A stretch of DNA of 36,181 nucleotides, taken from Sphaerobacter sp. (GTDB lineage: Bacteria; Chloroflexota; Chloroflexia; Thermomicrobiales; Thermomicrobiaceae). The notes under the pieces were generated by a model that searched no databases, was not told where the DNA came from, and worked only from the letters and a program-made list of their open reading frames with translations. Shown piece after piece: positions 8,954-17,239 of the stretch (the stretch's first letter is position 1; each line of letters opens with the position of its first letter). The stretch lies in contig NZ_JADGHZ010000020.1 of the NCBI RefSeq assembly GCF_019683595.1, positions 1 to 36,181 of the forward strand. The letters are read 5' to 3'. Position numbers and translations under genes: made by a program.

Positions 8954-9874
8954 ATGGAGGAACGGATCGAGCGGTTCCTCGCCGCGCTGGGACGAGATCG
9001 GGGGTTCTCGCCCAACACCGTATCGGCCTACCGGAACGACCTCACCCAGTTTTGCCATTTCCTCTGCGAGCAGCACGCGGTGCAGTCCTGGGCCGAGCTG
9101 TCGGAGACCATCCTGACGAACTACGTGCTCTACTTGCGGGAGCGCGGCTACGCCAACGCAACCGTGGCGCGCAAGGTGGCGGCGGTCAAGTCGTTCTGTC
9201 ACTATCTGGTGGAGTGCGGCGAGCTTCGGCACGATCCGGCGGCGGAGTTGCCGTCGCCTAAGGTCGACAAGTTCATCCCGCGGGCGATCACGCCGGAGCA
9301 GGTCGAGGCGCTGCTGGCCCAGCCGGCGCGGGAGCGCACGCCGGAGGCGCTCCGCGACAAGGCGATGCTGGAGACGCTCTATGCCAGCGGGATGCGCGTG
9401 AGCGAGTTGACGGCGCTGGACGTCGACGATCTCGACCTGGAGGCCGGACAAGTCCGCTGCGGCAACAAGCCCGAGCGCCAGCGGTGGGTGCCCCTCAGCC
9501 CCAGCGCGATCGCCGCGCTCGATGAGTACTTGCAGCTTGGTCGCCCGTTCCTGCGCCAGTCGCCCACCGAGCAGGCGCTCTTCCTGAACCACCGGGGCAG
9601 CCGGCTCACCCGGCAGGGCTTCTGGCTCATTCTCAAGTCGTACGCCGAGGCCGCTGAGTTGGGGGACATCACACCGCACACCCTGCGGCACACCTTCGCC
9701 GCGCACGCACTCACCCGCGGCCGCGCCCTGCGCGAGATCCAGCAGGTGCTGGGGCACGTCAGCATCTCCACCACTCAGGTGTATCAGCAGGTTGCCGAGC
9801 AGGTCGGGCGCGCCAACGGGCATGCCCTCGTCTCGACTGTCGCGGCGTGCTACGATAACAACGGGTCGGAGTGA
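8954..9874 (+). CDS. xerD: XerC/XerD-type tyrosine recombinase
   Basis: A 306-residue site-specific recombinase of the Xer type. The N-terminal SAM-like DNA-binding domain (about 1-90) is followed by the catalytic domain with all expected residues: Arg 148 (SGMRVSEL), Lys 172 (GNKPERQR), His 242 and Arg 245 (HTLRH), His 268 (LGHVS) and the nucleophile Tyr 277 (TTQVY). Xer enzymes resolve chromosome dimers at dif during division. The ATG at 8954 is chosen over an ATG six bases upstream because AGGAGG (8942-8947) lies at six-base spacing. No integrase-like extra domain, attachment repeat or cargo is seen, so this is more likely the housekeeping enzyme than part of a mobile element. I cannot say whether it is the XerC or XerD partner. 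Confidence 0.93.
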   Translation: MEERIERFLAALGRDRGFSPNTVSAYRNDLTQFCHFLCEQHAVQSWAELSETILTNYVLYLRERGYANATVARKVAAVKSFCHYLVECGELRHDPAAELPSPKVDKFIPRAITPEQVEALLAQPARERTPEALRDKAMLETLYASGMRVSELTALDVDDLDLEAGQVRCGNKPERQRWVPLSPSAIAALDEYLQLGRPFLRQSPTEQALFLNHRGSRLTRQGFWLILKSYAEAAELGDITPHTLRHTFAAHALTRGRALREIQQVLGHVSISTTQVYQQVAEQVGRANGHALVSTVAACYDNNGSE

Positions 9875-9931
9875 GGCATCCCAGAAGCGACGGGCGCCAC
9901 TCGCTCCGGTCACTTCGGTAGCTCACGGGGT

Positions 9932-9958
9932 CCCCTCGTCGTCCCGACGGGGGGTTTT
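9932..9958 (+). terminator. Intrinsic terminator after xerD
   Basis: A 10-bp stem (CCCCTCGTCG with CGACGGGGGG, one G-T pair) and a three-base loop are followed by TTTT at 9955-9958. It sits 58 bases past the xerD stop and 51 bases before the glyS start. Confidence 0.8.
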
Positions 9959-10009
9959 CGTCATTGAGAGTCGATGATGCGCGGCGACGACGCGGAGGGG
10001 CGCAGCGAG

Positions 10010-11419
10010 ATGCACGCGGAGGAGACGCCATCGACGCCGGTGTCGATGGACACGATCGTGGCCCTGGCCAAACGGCGTGGCTTCGTGTTCCAGGGGAGCG
10101 AGATCTACGGCGGGCTGGCCAACACCTGGGACTACGGACCGCTCGGCGTGGAGTTGCGCCGCAATATCAAGAACGCCTGGTGGCACTTCTTCGTCCAGCT
10201 CCGGCGCGACATCGTGGGGCTTGACGGCTCGATCCTGCTCCACCCGCGTGCGTGGGAGGCGTCGGGCCACGTCGCCGAATTCAACGACCCGCTGGTCGAT
10301 TGCCGGAACTGCCAGACCCGCTACCGTGCCGACACCCTGATCGAGGAGCGGCTGGGTCGGAGCGTCGAGGGCGCCAGCATCGACGACATGACCCGCATTA
10401 TCAAAGAGTCCGATCTCGCCTGCCCGGTCTGCGGCCAGCGGGACTGGACCGAGGTGCGCCAGTTCAACCTCATGTTCCGCACCTTCCTGGGGCCGGTCGA
10501 GGCCAGCGGCACGCAGGCATTCCTTCGCCCGGAGACGGCGCAGGCGATCTTCCTCGACTACCGGAACGTGCTCCAGTCGAGCCGGGTGAAGATCCCCTTC
10601 GGGATCGCCCAGATCGGCAAGGCCTTCCGCAACGAGATCACCCCCGGGAACTTCATCTTCCGGCTGCTCGAGTTCGAGCAGATGGAGATTGAGTACTTCA
10701 TCCGCCCCGAAGGCTGGGAGCCGGTCTTCGAAGAGTGGCTCGAGGCGATGCAGGCGTTCTTCCGCTTCATCGGGCTGGGTGATGCCCGGCTGCGCCAGCG
10801 GGAGCACGGGCCGGATGAGCTCTCGCACTACTCGAAGCGCACGGTGGACTTCGAATACGAGTTCCCCTTCGGCTGGAAAGAGCTGTGCGGCCTGGCCTAC
10901 CGGACCGACTTCGACCTGCGGCGTCATCAAGAGTACAGCGGGGTCGATCTGACCTACTTCGACCAGGCGACAGGGGAGCGGTTCCTCCCGCACGTGGTTG
11001 AGCCGACGATGGGGGTCGAGCGACTGATGCTGGCGCTCCTGGTGGACGCCTACCACGAGGAGGATGCCGTCGACGTCGCCGGCAAGCCGTACCGGCGGGT
11101 CGTGCTGCGGTTCCACCCGCGCATGGCGCCGTACAAGGCCGCGGTGCTGCCGCTGATGAAGAAGCCGGAACTGGTGGCCAAGGCCAACGAGGTGTGGGAC
11201 CTGCTGCGCCCCGAGTTCCCGACCGACTACGACGAGACGCAGAGCATCGGGCGGCGCTACCGGCGGCAGGATGAGATCGGGACGCCCTTCTGCGTGACGA
11301 TCGACTACGACACGCTGGAGGACGACTCGGTCACGATTCGCGATCGCGACACGATGGAGCAGGTGCGGGTGCCGATCGCGGAGCTGATCCCGACCCTGCG
11401 CGCGCGCCTGGGGCAGTAA
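10010..11419 (+). CDS. glyS: Glycyl-tRNA synthetase (single-chain, alpha2 type)
   Basis: A 469-residue class II synthetase that charges tRNA-Gly. The early segment [12 protein letters not shown], the motif 2 region [10 protein letters not shown] and the motif 3 region with PTMGVERL identify the dimeric eukaryote/archaea-like GlyRS rather than the alpha2-beta2 type. An insertion holds two Cys pairs, Cys 98/101 and Cys 138/141, a likely zinc site. A C-terminal anticodon-binding domain ends with the usual [10 protein letters not shown] segment. The ATG at 10010 has GGAGGGG (9994-10000) at nine bases; an in-frame ATG at 9974 lacks a good site. An intrinsic terminator lies upstream and I could not find a clear promoter between it and the gene. 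Confidence 0.95.
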   Translation: MHAEETPSTPVSMDTIVALAKRRGFVFQGSEIYGGLANTWDYGPLGVELRRNIKNAWWHFFVQLRRDIVGLDGSILLHPRAWEASGHVAEFNDPLVDCRNCQTRYRADTLIEERLGRSVEGASIDDMTRIIKESDLACPVCGQRDWTEVRQFNLMFRTFLGPVEASGTQAFLRPETAQAIFLDYRNVLQSSRVKIPFGIAQIGKAFRNEITPGNFIFRLLEFEQMEIEYFIRPEGWEPVFEEWLEAMQAFFRFIGLGDARLRQREHGPDELSHYSKRTVDFEYEFPFGWKELCGLAYRTDFDLRRHQEYSGVDLTYFDQATGERFLPHVVEPTMGVERLMLALLVDAYHEEDAVDVAGKPYRRVVLRFHPRMAPYKAAVLPLMKKPELVAKANEVWDLLRPEFPTDYDETQSIGRRYRRQDEIGTPFCVTIDYDTLEDDSVTIRDRDTMEQVRVPIAELIPTLRARLGQ

Positions 11420-11426
11420 GGCGCAA

Positions 11427-11453
11427 GGCGCGCCGGCATCGTGCCGGCGCGCC
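11427..11453. terminator. Perfect 12-bp hairpin between convergent glyS and parB
   Basis: Arms 11427-11438 and 11442-11453 pair over 12 bases, all but one G-C, around a three-base loop. It lies just past the glyS stop and seven bases past the parB stop, so it could end both transcripts. No T-run follows in either direction. Confidence 0.6.
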
Positions 11454-11459
11454 GGGCCG

Positions 11460-12341
11460 CTACAGTTCCTCCTCGTCGTCGTCGCCGACGATGCGCCGGT
11501 AGATACCGTCGAGTTCTTCCTCGGTGAAGAAATGGATCACGATGCGGCCGCCGGAGCGGCCCTTGCGCAGCTCCACTTTCGTGCCCAGGGCGCGCCGGAA
11601 CCGGTCCTCCAGCCGCTGCAGGGACGGGGGTGGGGGCGGCGGCTCGCGCGTGGCCCGGCGCCGGCCTTCGCGCCACTCTCGCACCAACTGCTCGGTCTGG
11701 CGGACGCTCAGGTCGCGGGCGATGACGATCTGGAGCGCGGCCACCTGCTCGACGGCCAGCGGCAAGCCGAGGAGCGCCCGTGCGTGGCCCTCGGTGATCT
11801 GGCCCACGGCTACCGCGGCGCGGACCTCCTCGGGCGCGTCCAGGATGCGGAGGGCGTTGGTGATCGCCACGCGGCTCTTGCCGACGCGCGCGGCCACCTC
11901 GGCCTGGGTCAGGCCGAACTCCTCGATCAACTGGCGGTAGGCGGTCGCCTCTTCAATGACGGTGAGGTCGGCCCGCTGCACGTTCTCGACCAGCGCGACC
12001 TCGAGCAGCTCGCGCGGGGTCGAGTCGCGGATGAGCGCGGGGACCGTGCGCAAGCCGGCCATGCGGGCGGCACGCCAGCGGCGCTCGCCCGCCACGATGC
12101 GGTAGGGAACCGCGCCGTCGCTGTGGGCAAGGACCAGGGGTTGGATCACGCCGTGCTCGCGGATCGAGGCGGCCAGGCTGGCGAGTTGTTCCGGGTCGAA
12201 GTCGGTGCGGGGCTGGAACGGGTTCGGCTCGATGGCGGCGATCTCGACTTCCTGTACCCCGCCGCTGCCGCCCGCTTGCCCGGCCTGGGCCTGGATCAAT
12301 GCGTCAAGGCCCCGTCCGAGTCCCCCTTTGCGCTGCGCCAT
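11460..12341 (-). CDS. parB: Chromosome-partitioning protein ParB (Spo0J family)
   Basis: A 293-residue ParB that loads at parS sites and clamps DNA as a CTP-dependent switch to drive origin segregation. The N-terminal nuclease-like CTP-binding domain shows PNPFQPR (about 39-45) and GERRWRAA (85-92). A helix-turn-helix (about 144-167, TQAEVAARVGKSRVAITN) gives parS recognition. After a proline run (PPPPPP near 235-240) comes the C-terminal dimerisation domain, ending in a strongly acidic tail. The ATG at 12341 has GGAGGAG upstream and matches the usual MAxRKxGLGRGLDALI opening. ParA is normally just upstream, but here the upstream gene is an unrelated membrane protease on the other strand, so parB stands alone. 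I found no parS-like 16-mer while reading. Confidence 0.96.
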   Translation of the reverse strand: MAQRKGGLGRGLDALIQAQAGQAGGSGGVQEVEIAAIEPNPFQPRTDFDPEQLASLAASIREHGVIQPLVLAHSDGAVPYRIVAGERRWRAARMAGLRTVPALIRDSTPRELLEVALVENVQRADLTVIEEATAYRQLIEEFGLTQAEVAARVGKSRVAITNALRILDAPEEVRAAVAVGQITEGHARALLGLPLAVEQVAALQIVIARDLSVRQTEQLVREWREGRRRATREPPPPPPSLQRLEDRFRRALGTKVELRKGRSGGRIVIHFFTEEELDGIYRRIVGDDDEEEL

Positions 12342-12382
12342 CCCCCATGCTCCTCCATCGTCGCCAGCCGATTGGCACTGTG

Positions 12383-12391
12383 AGTGTAGCA
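12383..12391 (-). promoter_or_regulatory. Extended -10 promoter for parB
   Basis: Minus strand TGC followed directly by TACACT (12383-12388) gives an extended -10 element without a clear -35. It lies about 42 bases upstream of the parB ATG. Confidence 0.35.
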
Positions 12392-12466
12392 TGGATGCCG
12401 GAGAGGTCCGGGCTCGTGCCCTGACAGGCCGGGGTGTCCTGGCCGAGCGAGAGGAAGCATCGCCGC

Positions 12467-13414
12467 ATGGGAGCGATCATCGGGTTCGCGTTCGTCACCG
12501 TTGGGATCGGCGCGCTGCTGTCGGCGTGGGCGCACCACGCTGATGCGAGCCGGGCGCTGCGCGTGCTGCTGTACATCATCTTCGGCGGGTTCAGCCTGCT
12601 GGTCATCCTGGCGGGGATCGGCGCGCTGGTGCTCAGCAACGAGATGCCCGATGCCGGCCTCTCGCGCCTCGGCGGGCTGGCACTCCTGGCGCTCGGGTTG
12701 GGTCTCGGCCTCCCGCTCGTGCCCTTCGTCCGCCGCGTCCTCGCGCGCGTCATGCCGTTCGATCCGGACTCGATGGCGGACATGGTTGGACTGTCGGTCC
12801 TCCTCGCGATCACGCTCGCGTTCCCGCTGCTCGGGGCGGGAGTGTCGGACGCCGGCGGGACGTATGGGCCGGTGCAGCGCGGCGAGCTCGTGGTCCAGAC
12901 GGCGATATTCGTCCTCCTGGCGTTCTTGTCGGTCGGGACGTTCATCACCCGTGACCTGGGGGCGGCGGCTCGGCGGCTCGGCCTCTGGATGCCGACCCCC
13001 CGACAGATCGGCATCGCGCTGGCGCTGGTGGTGGTCGCGTTCATCATCGCCGGGGTGGCGGGGGCGCTGACCCAGGTGTTCCAGCCCGGCCTTGAACGGG
13101 AGATCGAGGACCGCATGCGCTCCGTCACCCAGGAGGTCACCGACGTGCCGGGTGCGATCCTCCTGGGCCTGAGCGCCGGGATTGGGGAGGAGATCCTCTT
13201 CCGCGGCGCGATTCAACCCCGCTACGGGATCGTATTCACCTCGCTGGTGTTCACGGTGATCCACGTACAGTACGACATCAGCCTCGTCCTGGTGGGCGTC
13301 TTCGCGCTGGCGATCATGCTGGGGCTGGAGCGCAAGTACATGGGGACCGTGGCGGCGATCATCACGCACGCGGTCTACAACACCCTCACGCTGCTGATTC
13401 AGGCAGCGGTGTGA
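12467..13414 (+). CDS. CPBP-family intramembrane metalloprotease
   Basis: A 315-residue multi-pass membrane protein with about eight hydrophobic segments. The C-terminal third carries the CPBP (CAAX protease, Rce1-like) motifs: EEILFR (241-246), a conserved His at about 266 in FTVIHV, and HAVYN (301-305). These residues line the catalytic site inside the membrane. Bacterial members act in prenyl-protein processing, bacteriocin self-immunity or unknown protein turnover; nothing nearby shows which. The ATG at 12467 is chosen because GAGAGGAAG lies upstream; an in-frame GTG 33 bases earlier cannot be excluded. The upstream gene parB is divergent. Confidence 0.88.
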   Translation: MGAIIGFAFVTVGIGALLSAWAHHADASRALRVLLYIIFGGFSLLVILAGIGALVLSNEMPDAGLSRLGGLALLALGLGLGLPLVPFVRRVLARVMPFDPDSMADMVGLSVLLAITLAFPLLGAGVSDAGGTYGPVQRGELVVQTAIFVLLAFLSVGTFITRDLGAAARRLGLWMPTPRQIGIALALVVVAFIIAGVAGALTQVFQPGLEREIEDRMRSVTQEVTDVPGAILLGLSAGIGEEILFRGAIQPRYGIVFTSLVFTVIHVQYDISLVLVGVFALAIMLGLERKYMGTVAAIITHAVYNTLTLLIQAAV

Positions 13415-13438
13415 TGAAGCGGCCCCCGGCCTCGCGGG

Positions 13439-15142
13439 CTATGGAATGGGCGTACCGTCCTGCGTGGGCTCTGGCGTTGCCTCAGGCGTTGCCGGGCCGG
13501 CGTTCTCGGTCGGCGCCGGGCTCAATTCCGGCGTCGTGGTGGGCTCCGGGGACGGTGAGGCAGTGGGTTCACCCGTCGGCTCGGGCGTGGCTCCCGGCTC
13601 GGACGGCGACGGTTCCGGGGTCGGGGTCACGAGGTCGCCGTGGCCGGAGCTGTCGGGGTAGACCTCCCACTGGCCCTGGTAGGGGTTCGACGGATCGACG
13701 TAGAGGACGTAGACGTAGCCTGTGTCGCTGTACAGCATCAGGCCGTTGGCGAACTCCTGAATCCGCCCGTCCATCGGCTCGTGGGCGGTCTCCGTGGTGG
13801 CGTAGCCGAGCTGCTCCTGGATGCTCGGGTTCTCCGTCCACAGCTTGCCGAAGGACTTGGTCGGGATCCAGAGGTTCGGCTCCGGCGCCGGCCCACCGTA
13901 CGCCGGATCGTTCGCCGTCCAGGTGTCGGGCGCGCTGAACCAGACCCCGTTGCTCTGGAGGACGTAGATCGTGCGGGTGTCAAAGCGCGCGTACATCGTG
14001 CCGCGCTGGAAGTCGAGCACGCCCGCGGCGGCGCTGTAAGCGCCCGGCGGGGTGGGGGCGCCCAGCCGCGCCCGAACGTCGTCGTAGGCCCAGTAGACGC
14101 TGCCGAACGCGCCCGTGACGGGGACGGGCGTCGCGACCGGCGGACTGCCCGGCGATGGCGAGCCATCGGGTGGCGGCGAGGCTGCCGGTGGCTCGGTAGG
14201 CACGGGCGTGTTGGTCGGCGCCACGGTGGGCGGCGTGGTCGGCGTCGGGCTCGGCGCCTCGGTTGGTGTTGGATTCGCCGGTGGCTGCGTGGGAGCCACG
14301 GTCGGCCCAGCACCGATCGGCGCGGTCGGCTGGCCAGTGGTCGGAGTCGGCGCGGGCTGCGTCGGCGGTGGATTCGTCGCGGTCGGGGGCACAACCGCCG
14401 CAGGTTGCGTGGGCGACTCCGGACGGGTCTCAGTCGGTGGCGGCGTCGGCGTCGGCTCCTGGGCGAGCACCGTGGTGGTGCGCAGGCGCAATTCCCACGG
14501 GGTTCGCAGTGAGCCGCCGTAGGCGTCCTTGGCGCCGGGCAGGATGATGATGCGGTAATCGGTGTTGGCCAGGAGCGGCACCGTCTCGCTGGGGCTGGCG
14601 CCGATGATCATGGTGTTGCCGCGCCAGCTAATCGGCAGCCGTTCTTTCTCCGATGGCGGGTAGATCCGCAGGTGCTCCACGACCGACTCGGGATCCATCG
14701 GCTTGTTGAAGGTGATCTCAATCGGCCGCTGGACGGGCCACTCCTGCACGGTCGCGGGCGGCGCACCGGTCACGGCCGGTGGGACGATGCGTTCGTAGCC
14801 GCGCATGAGGACGAAGGCGGTCGCGATCAGGAGGACGGCGACGGCTCCGACCGCGGACAGCCCGAAACGGGCGCCGGAGATCCCGAACCAGCGCTGGAAG
14901 CGCGACGGCTCGCCGCGTTCGACGGTCTGCTCCCAGACTCGGCGCTGAATGTGAGCGGGTGGCGTTGGTGGTGGCAGGTGGCGGACCTGCTCGCGCAGGA
15001 GCTGATACTCCTGGAGAAGGGTGGTGCAGTCTTCGCAGATGGCAAGGTGCTCAAGGAGCCGCCGGGTTTCGTCCGGCATCAGCTCCCCGTCCATATAGGC
15101 CGATATCAGGGGCCTGATGGACTTGCACCCTGGCCGGCTCAT
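13439..15142 (-). CDS. Membrane anti-sigma factor with Ig-like and C-terminal sensor domains
   Basis: A 567-residue single-pass protein. Residues 1-50 form a zinc-binding anti-sigma domain with His 32, Cys 36 and Cys 39. One membrane helix spans about 93-113. Outside come an SbsA/Big_5-like Ig domain (about 133-222, with the typical ITFNKPMD core), a Pro/Thr/Ser-rich stalk (about 228-355), a globular region (about 358-510) with LGFP-like units such as RLGAPT and EQLGYATTE, and a second Pro/Thr tail of about 55 residues. The ATG overlaps the sigma factor stop (ATGA), so the two are translated together. It should hold the ECF sigma factor at the membrane until an outside signal arrives. The ligand is unknown. 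The repeated proline codons make the DNA low in complexity at 13446-13625 and 14100-14470. Confidence 0.88.
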   Translation of the reverse strand: MSRPGCKSIRPLISAYMDGELMPDETRRLLEHLAICEDCTTLLQEYQLLREQVRHLPPPTPPAHIQRRVWEQTVERGEPSRFQRWFGISGARFGLSAVGAVAVLLIATAFVLMRGYERIVPPAVTGAPPATVQEWPVQRPIEITFNKPMDPESVVEHLRIYPPSEKERLPISWRGNTMIIGASPSETVPLLANTDYRIIILPGAKDAYGGSLRTPWELRLRTTTVLAQEPTPTPPPTETRPESPTQPAAVVPPTATNPPPTQPAPTPTTGQPTAPIGAGPTVAPTQPPANPTPTEAPSPTPTTPPTVAPTNTPVPTEPPAASPPPDGSPSPGSPPVATPVPVTGAFGSVYWAYDDVRARLGAPTPPGAYSAAAGVLDFQRGTMYARFDTRTIYVLQSNGVWFSAPDTWTANDPAYGGPAPEPNLWIPTKSFGKLWTENPSIQEQLGYATTETAHEPMDGRIQEFANGLMLYSDTGYVYVLYVDPSNPYQGQWEVYPDSSGHGDLVTPTPEPSPSEPGATPEPTGEPTASPSPEPTTTPELSPAPTENAGPATPEATPEPTQDGTPIP

Positions 15143-15726
15143 GAGCGAGACGCTTCCTCCAGCCGCCGGTAGGTCCGGCGAAATTCTTCCCGCGCGCGGA
15201 AGAGGACTGACTTGACCGCGGAGCGGGAGAGCCCCATCACCTGCCCGATGTCCTCACAGGACATCCCCTCGAATTCGCGCAGAATGAGCGCCATTCGATT
15301 CCGTGGGCTCATCTGCTGGAGGACCTGGTGCACGGTGGCTTGCGTCTCCAGGCTCAACGCCTGCCGCTCGGGATCGTCCATCGGACGCCCATGGAGGAGG
15401 TGCTCGTGCTTGTGCGTCTCCCAGGGAAGCCAGCGAATGCGCTGACGCCGTCGAAGCACATCGAGGCAGGCATTGGACGCGATCCGGTGCAGCCAGGCTG
15501 AGATGTTGAGATCATCGGATGTCTGCGACAGTGCCCGGTATGCCCGGATGAAGCACTCTTGCGTCAGATCGCTGGCATCTTCGGCGTTGCCCATCATGCG
15601 GTAGATGAAGCCGTAGATCTGGCGCTCGTAGTGCTGGAAGATTGCCTCGAAGGCTGCCTGGTCTCCCTCCTTCGCCCGGCTCACCCATATGGCCTCGTCC
15701 GCAGGAACGACGGCAGAGCCATCCAT
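15139..15726 (-). CDS. ECF (RpoE-like) RNA polymerase sigma factor
   Basis: A 195-residue ECF sigma factor. Region 2 spans about residues 25-90 (YGFIYRMMGNAEDASDLTQECF, read in two parts, is the region 2.1-2.2 core). Region 4 spans about 135-185, with the helix-turn-helix SCEDIGQVMGLSRSAVKSVL. The ATG at 15726 has GGAGG (15734-15738) at seven bases; the long in-frame extension upstream has no family similarity and is rejected. Its stop overlaps the anti-sigma start, the standard layout for a regulated ECF unit. ECF sigma factors often read their own promoter; a candidate promoter and inverted repeat lie upstream at 15828-15883. Confidence 0.95.
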   Translation of the reverse strand: MDGSAVVPADEAIWVSRAKEGDQAAFEAIFQHYERQIYGFIYRMMGNAEDASDLTQECFIRAYRALSQTSDDLNISAWLHRIASNACLDVLRRRQRIRWLPWETHKHEHLLHGRPMDDPERQALSLETQATVHQVLQQMSPRNRMALILREFEGMSCEDIGQVMGLSRSAVKSVLFRAREEFRRTYRRLEEASRS

Positions 15727-15827
15727 ATGAGGTCCTCCGTATCCTTCTAACGAGCGTGCCACGTGATTGGTTGTGGGGCGCGCCACGGCGCGACCGACCG
15801 GGGCGAAGAGGTCGCTCAACCCCAAGC

Positions 15828-15850
15828 GCGAACAAACGATGTCTGTTCGC
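15828..15850. promoter_or_regulatory. 7-bp inverted repeat, possible operator of the sigma gene
   Basis: GCGAACA (15828-15834) and TGTTCGC (15844-15850) are exact inverted copies with nine bases between them. On the minus strand the repeat starts about five bases after the -10 box, covering the likely transcription start. Confidence 0.45.
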
Positions 15851-15854
15851 CAAG

Positions 15855-15883
15855 ACGATACCTGATTCGACCCCGGGATGCAA
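15855..15883 (-). promoter_or_regulatory. Candidate promoter for the sigma/anti-sigma operon
   Basis: Minus strand TTGCAT (15878-15883), 17-base spacer, TATCGT (15855-15860). Matches to consensus are modest (seven of twelve). The leader would be about 120 bases. Confidence 0.35.
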
Positions 15884-16029
15884 CCGGTCCCAGCGCATCC
15901 CCGGGCAGTGCCGTCACGCCCATTTCTCCCGCTGGTACTGGCGAATCTCCGCTTGTGGCTGGTCGGACCGAAGAGAAACAGGACTTTGATACCGCGCCAC
16001 GGCATTCCACCTCCGGCACTGCCGCTTCA

Positions 16030-16059
16030 TTGCGAGGCAAAGTATCCGGGTGCTATACT
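16030..16059 (+). promoter_or_regulatory. Promoter of the rplS operon
   Basis: TTGCGA (16030-16035), 18-base spacer, TATACT (16054-16059) with TGC directly before it, an extended -10. The start would be near 16066, leaving an 80-base leader. That leader can form GCCCG/CGGGC pairings and may carry ribosomal-protein feedback, which I cannot prove. Confidence 0.65.
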
Positions 16060-16147
16060 GCGCCCGGCCCGCGAACGACGGGCTTCTCTCTGCATGGGTA
16101 CGAACGGCGACCGGTGGGCCGCGACGGAGTGTGGGAGTAGCACAGCG

Positions 16148-16519
16148 ATGGTGGACGTAATCAGGAGTATCGAGCAGGAACACCTGCGGGATGACGTCCC
16201 GCACTTTGGGCCTGGGGACACGGTGCGGGTCCACGTCAAGGTCGTCGAAGGCAACCGCGAGCGCATTCAGCCGTTCGAGGGCGTCGTCATCCGGCGGCGG
16301 GGCGGCGGCATCAACGAGAACTTCACGGTGCGCCGGATCGCCTCCCACGGCATTGGCGTCGAGCGCACGTTCCCGATCCACAGCCCGCGCATCGACAAGA
16401 TCGAGGTGCTGCGGCACGGTAAGGTGCGCCGGGCCAAGCTGTACTACCTGCGTGGTCGGACCGGGCGCGCCGCTCGGATCAAGGAGCGACGACGGCCGGC
16501 CGGCAGCTACCTGCGGTAG
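16148..16519 (+). CDS. rplS: 50S ribosomal protein L19
   Basis: A 123-residue L19, a protein at the interface of the ribosomal subunits. The family core is intact: [22 protein letters not shown], and the C-terminal [22 protein letters not shown] stretch (seen in overlapping pieces). The ATG at 16148 has GGGAG about ten bases upstream. The usual neighbours trmD and rimM are not upstream here; instead rplS opens a run of rnhB, yraN-like, moaB and hisS on the same strand. The rplS-rnhB-yraN order is common in many bacteria. Confidence 0.97.
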   Translation: MVDVIRSIEQEHLRDDVPHFGPGDTVRVHVKVVEGNRERIQPFEGVVIRRRGGGINENFTVRRIASHGIGVERTFPIHSPRIDKIEVLRHGKVRRAKLYYLRGRTGRAARIKERRRPAGSYLR

Positions 16520-16528
16520 CCCGCGGGC

Positions 16529-17239
16529 ATGGCTGTGATGAGCAACGGGTATGGCGAGGAGCGGTGCGAAAGCGCCGCTCCTGTGCTTTCCACGCCGGGC
16601 CGGACCGAGCCCTCCGTCGCGATCGAGGCGGAGCTTTGGGCGCGGGGACTGCGCCTGGTCGCCGGCGTGGACGAGGTGGGGCGCGGCTGCGTCGCCGGGC
16701 CGGTCGTGGCCGCCGCCTGCATCCTCCCTCCGGGTATTGAGGATATTCCCGGGGTGCGTGACTCGAAGACGCTCACTCCCCGGCAGCGCGAGCGGCTGGC
16801 GGAGGAGATCCGCCGCGTGGCGTTGGGGATCGGGCTTGGCGCCGCGTCGTGCCGGGAGATCGATCAATACAACATCCGCCAGGCCAGCGCGCTCGCCATG
16901 CGCCGCGCACTGGCGCGCCTCGGCGCGTGGGACTTCGTGCTCTACGACGGGCGACCGCTGCCCGAGCTCGACCCGGAGCGCACGATGGCCGTGGTGAAGG
17001 GCGACGCGTCCTGCCTCTCGATCGCCTGTGCGTCCATCGTTGCCAAGGTCACCCGCGACGCGCTCATGGCGCGGCTGGCGCGGCGCCACCCCGAGTACGG
17101 CTGGGAGCGCAATGCGGGATACGGCACGGCCGAGCACCTCGACGCGCTGCTGCGGGTCGGACCGACGCCCCACCACCGCCGGACGTTCGCCCCGGTGCGC
17201 GATCTCCTCGCGGCCCAACTTCCCGGAGCCCGGCCGTGA
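16529..17239 (+). CDS. rnhB: Ribonuclease HII
   Basis: A 236-residue RNase HII, which cuts RNA-DNA hybrids and single ribonucleotides built into DNA. The active-site motif GVDEVGRG lies near residue 45 with the first catalytic Asp and Glu. DSKTL follows near residue 78, and KGDASCLSIACASIVAKVTRD holds the later acidic residues (seen in parts). The C-terminal YGWERNAGYGT is typical. The N-terminal 35-40 residues are extra and unconserved; the ATG at 16529 is ten bases after the rplS stop without a good ribosome site, so an internal start is possible. The stop overlaps the YraN start (GTGA). Confidence 0.94.
   Translation: MAVMSNGYGEERCESAAPVLSTPGRTEPSVAIEAELWARGLRLVAGVDEVGRGCVAGPVVAAACILPPGIEDIPGVRDSKTLTPRQRERLAEEIRRVALGIGLGAASCREIDQYNIRQASALAMRRALARLGAWDFVLYDGRPLPELDPERTMAVVKGDASCLSIACASIVAKVTRDALMARLARRHPEYGWERNAGYGTAEHLDALLRVGPTPHHRRTFAPVRDLLAAQLPGARP

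Larger units (their letters stand above)
15727..16147. other. Gene-free divergent region between ECF sigma gene and rplS
   Basis: This 421-base stretch contains a minus-strand promoter-like pair with an inverted repeat (15828-15883) and the rplS promoter (16030-16059) with its 80-base leader. Open frames that extend the two genes into this region show no family motifs. Confidence 0.6.

Noticed and set aside
8954..9874. Integrase of a mobile element
   Set aside because: All features fit a housekeeping Xer enzyme, with no attachment repeats, tRNA target or cargo around it.
9868..9958. T-box riboswitch upstream of glyS
   Set aside because: A stem and a terminator are present, but no TGGN tRNA-acceptor motif and no TGGNACCGCG box lie between them, and the leader is under 100 bases. 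An attenuator of another kind stays possible.
15828..15850. LexA (SOS) box
   Set aside because: GAAC and GTTC are separated by 11 bases, not the four of the Gram-positive SOS box.
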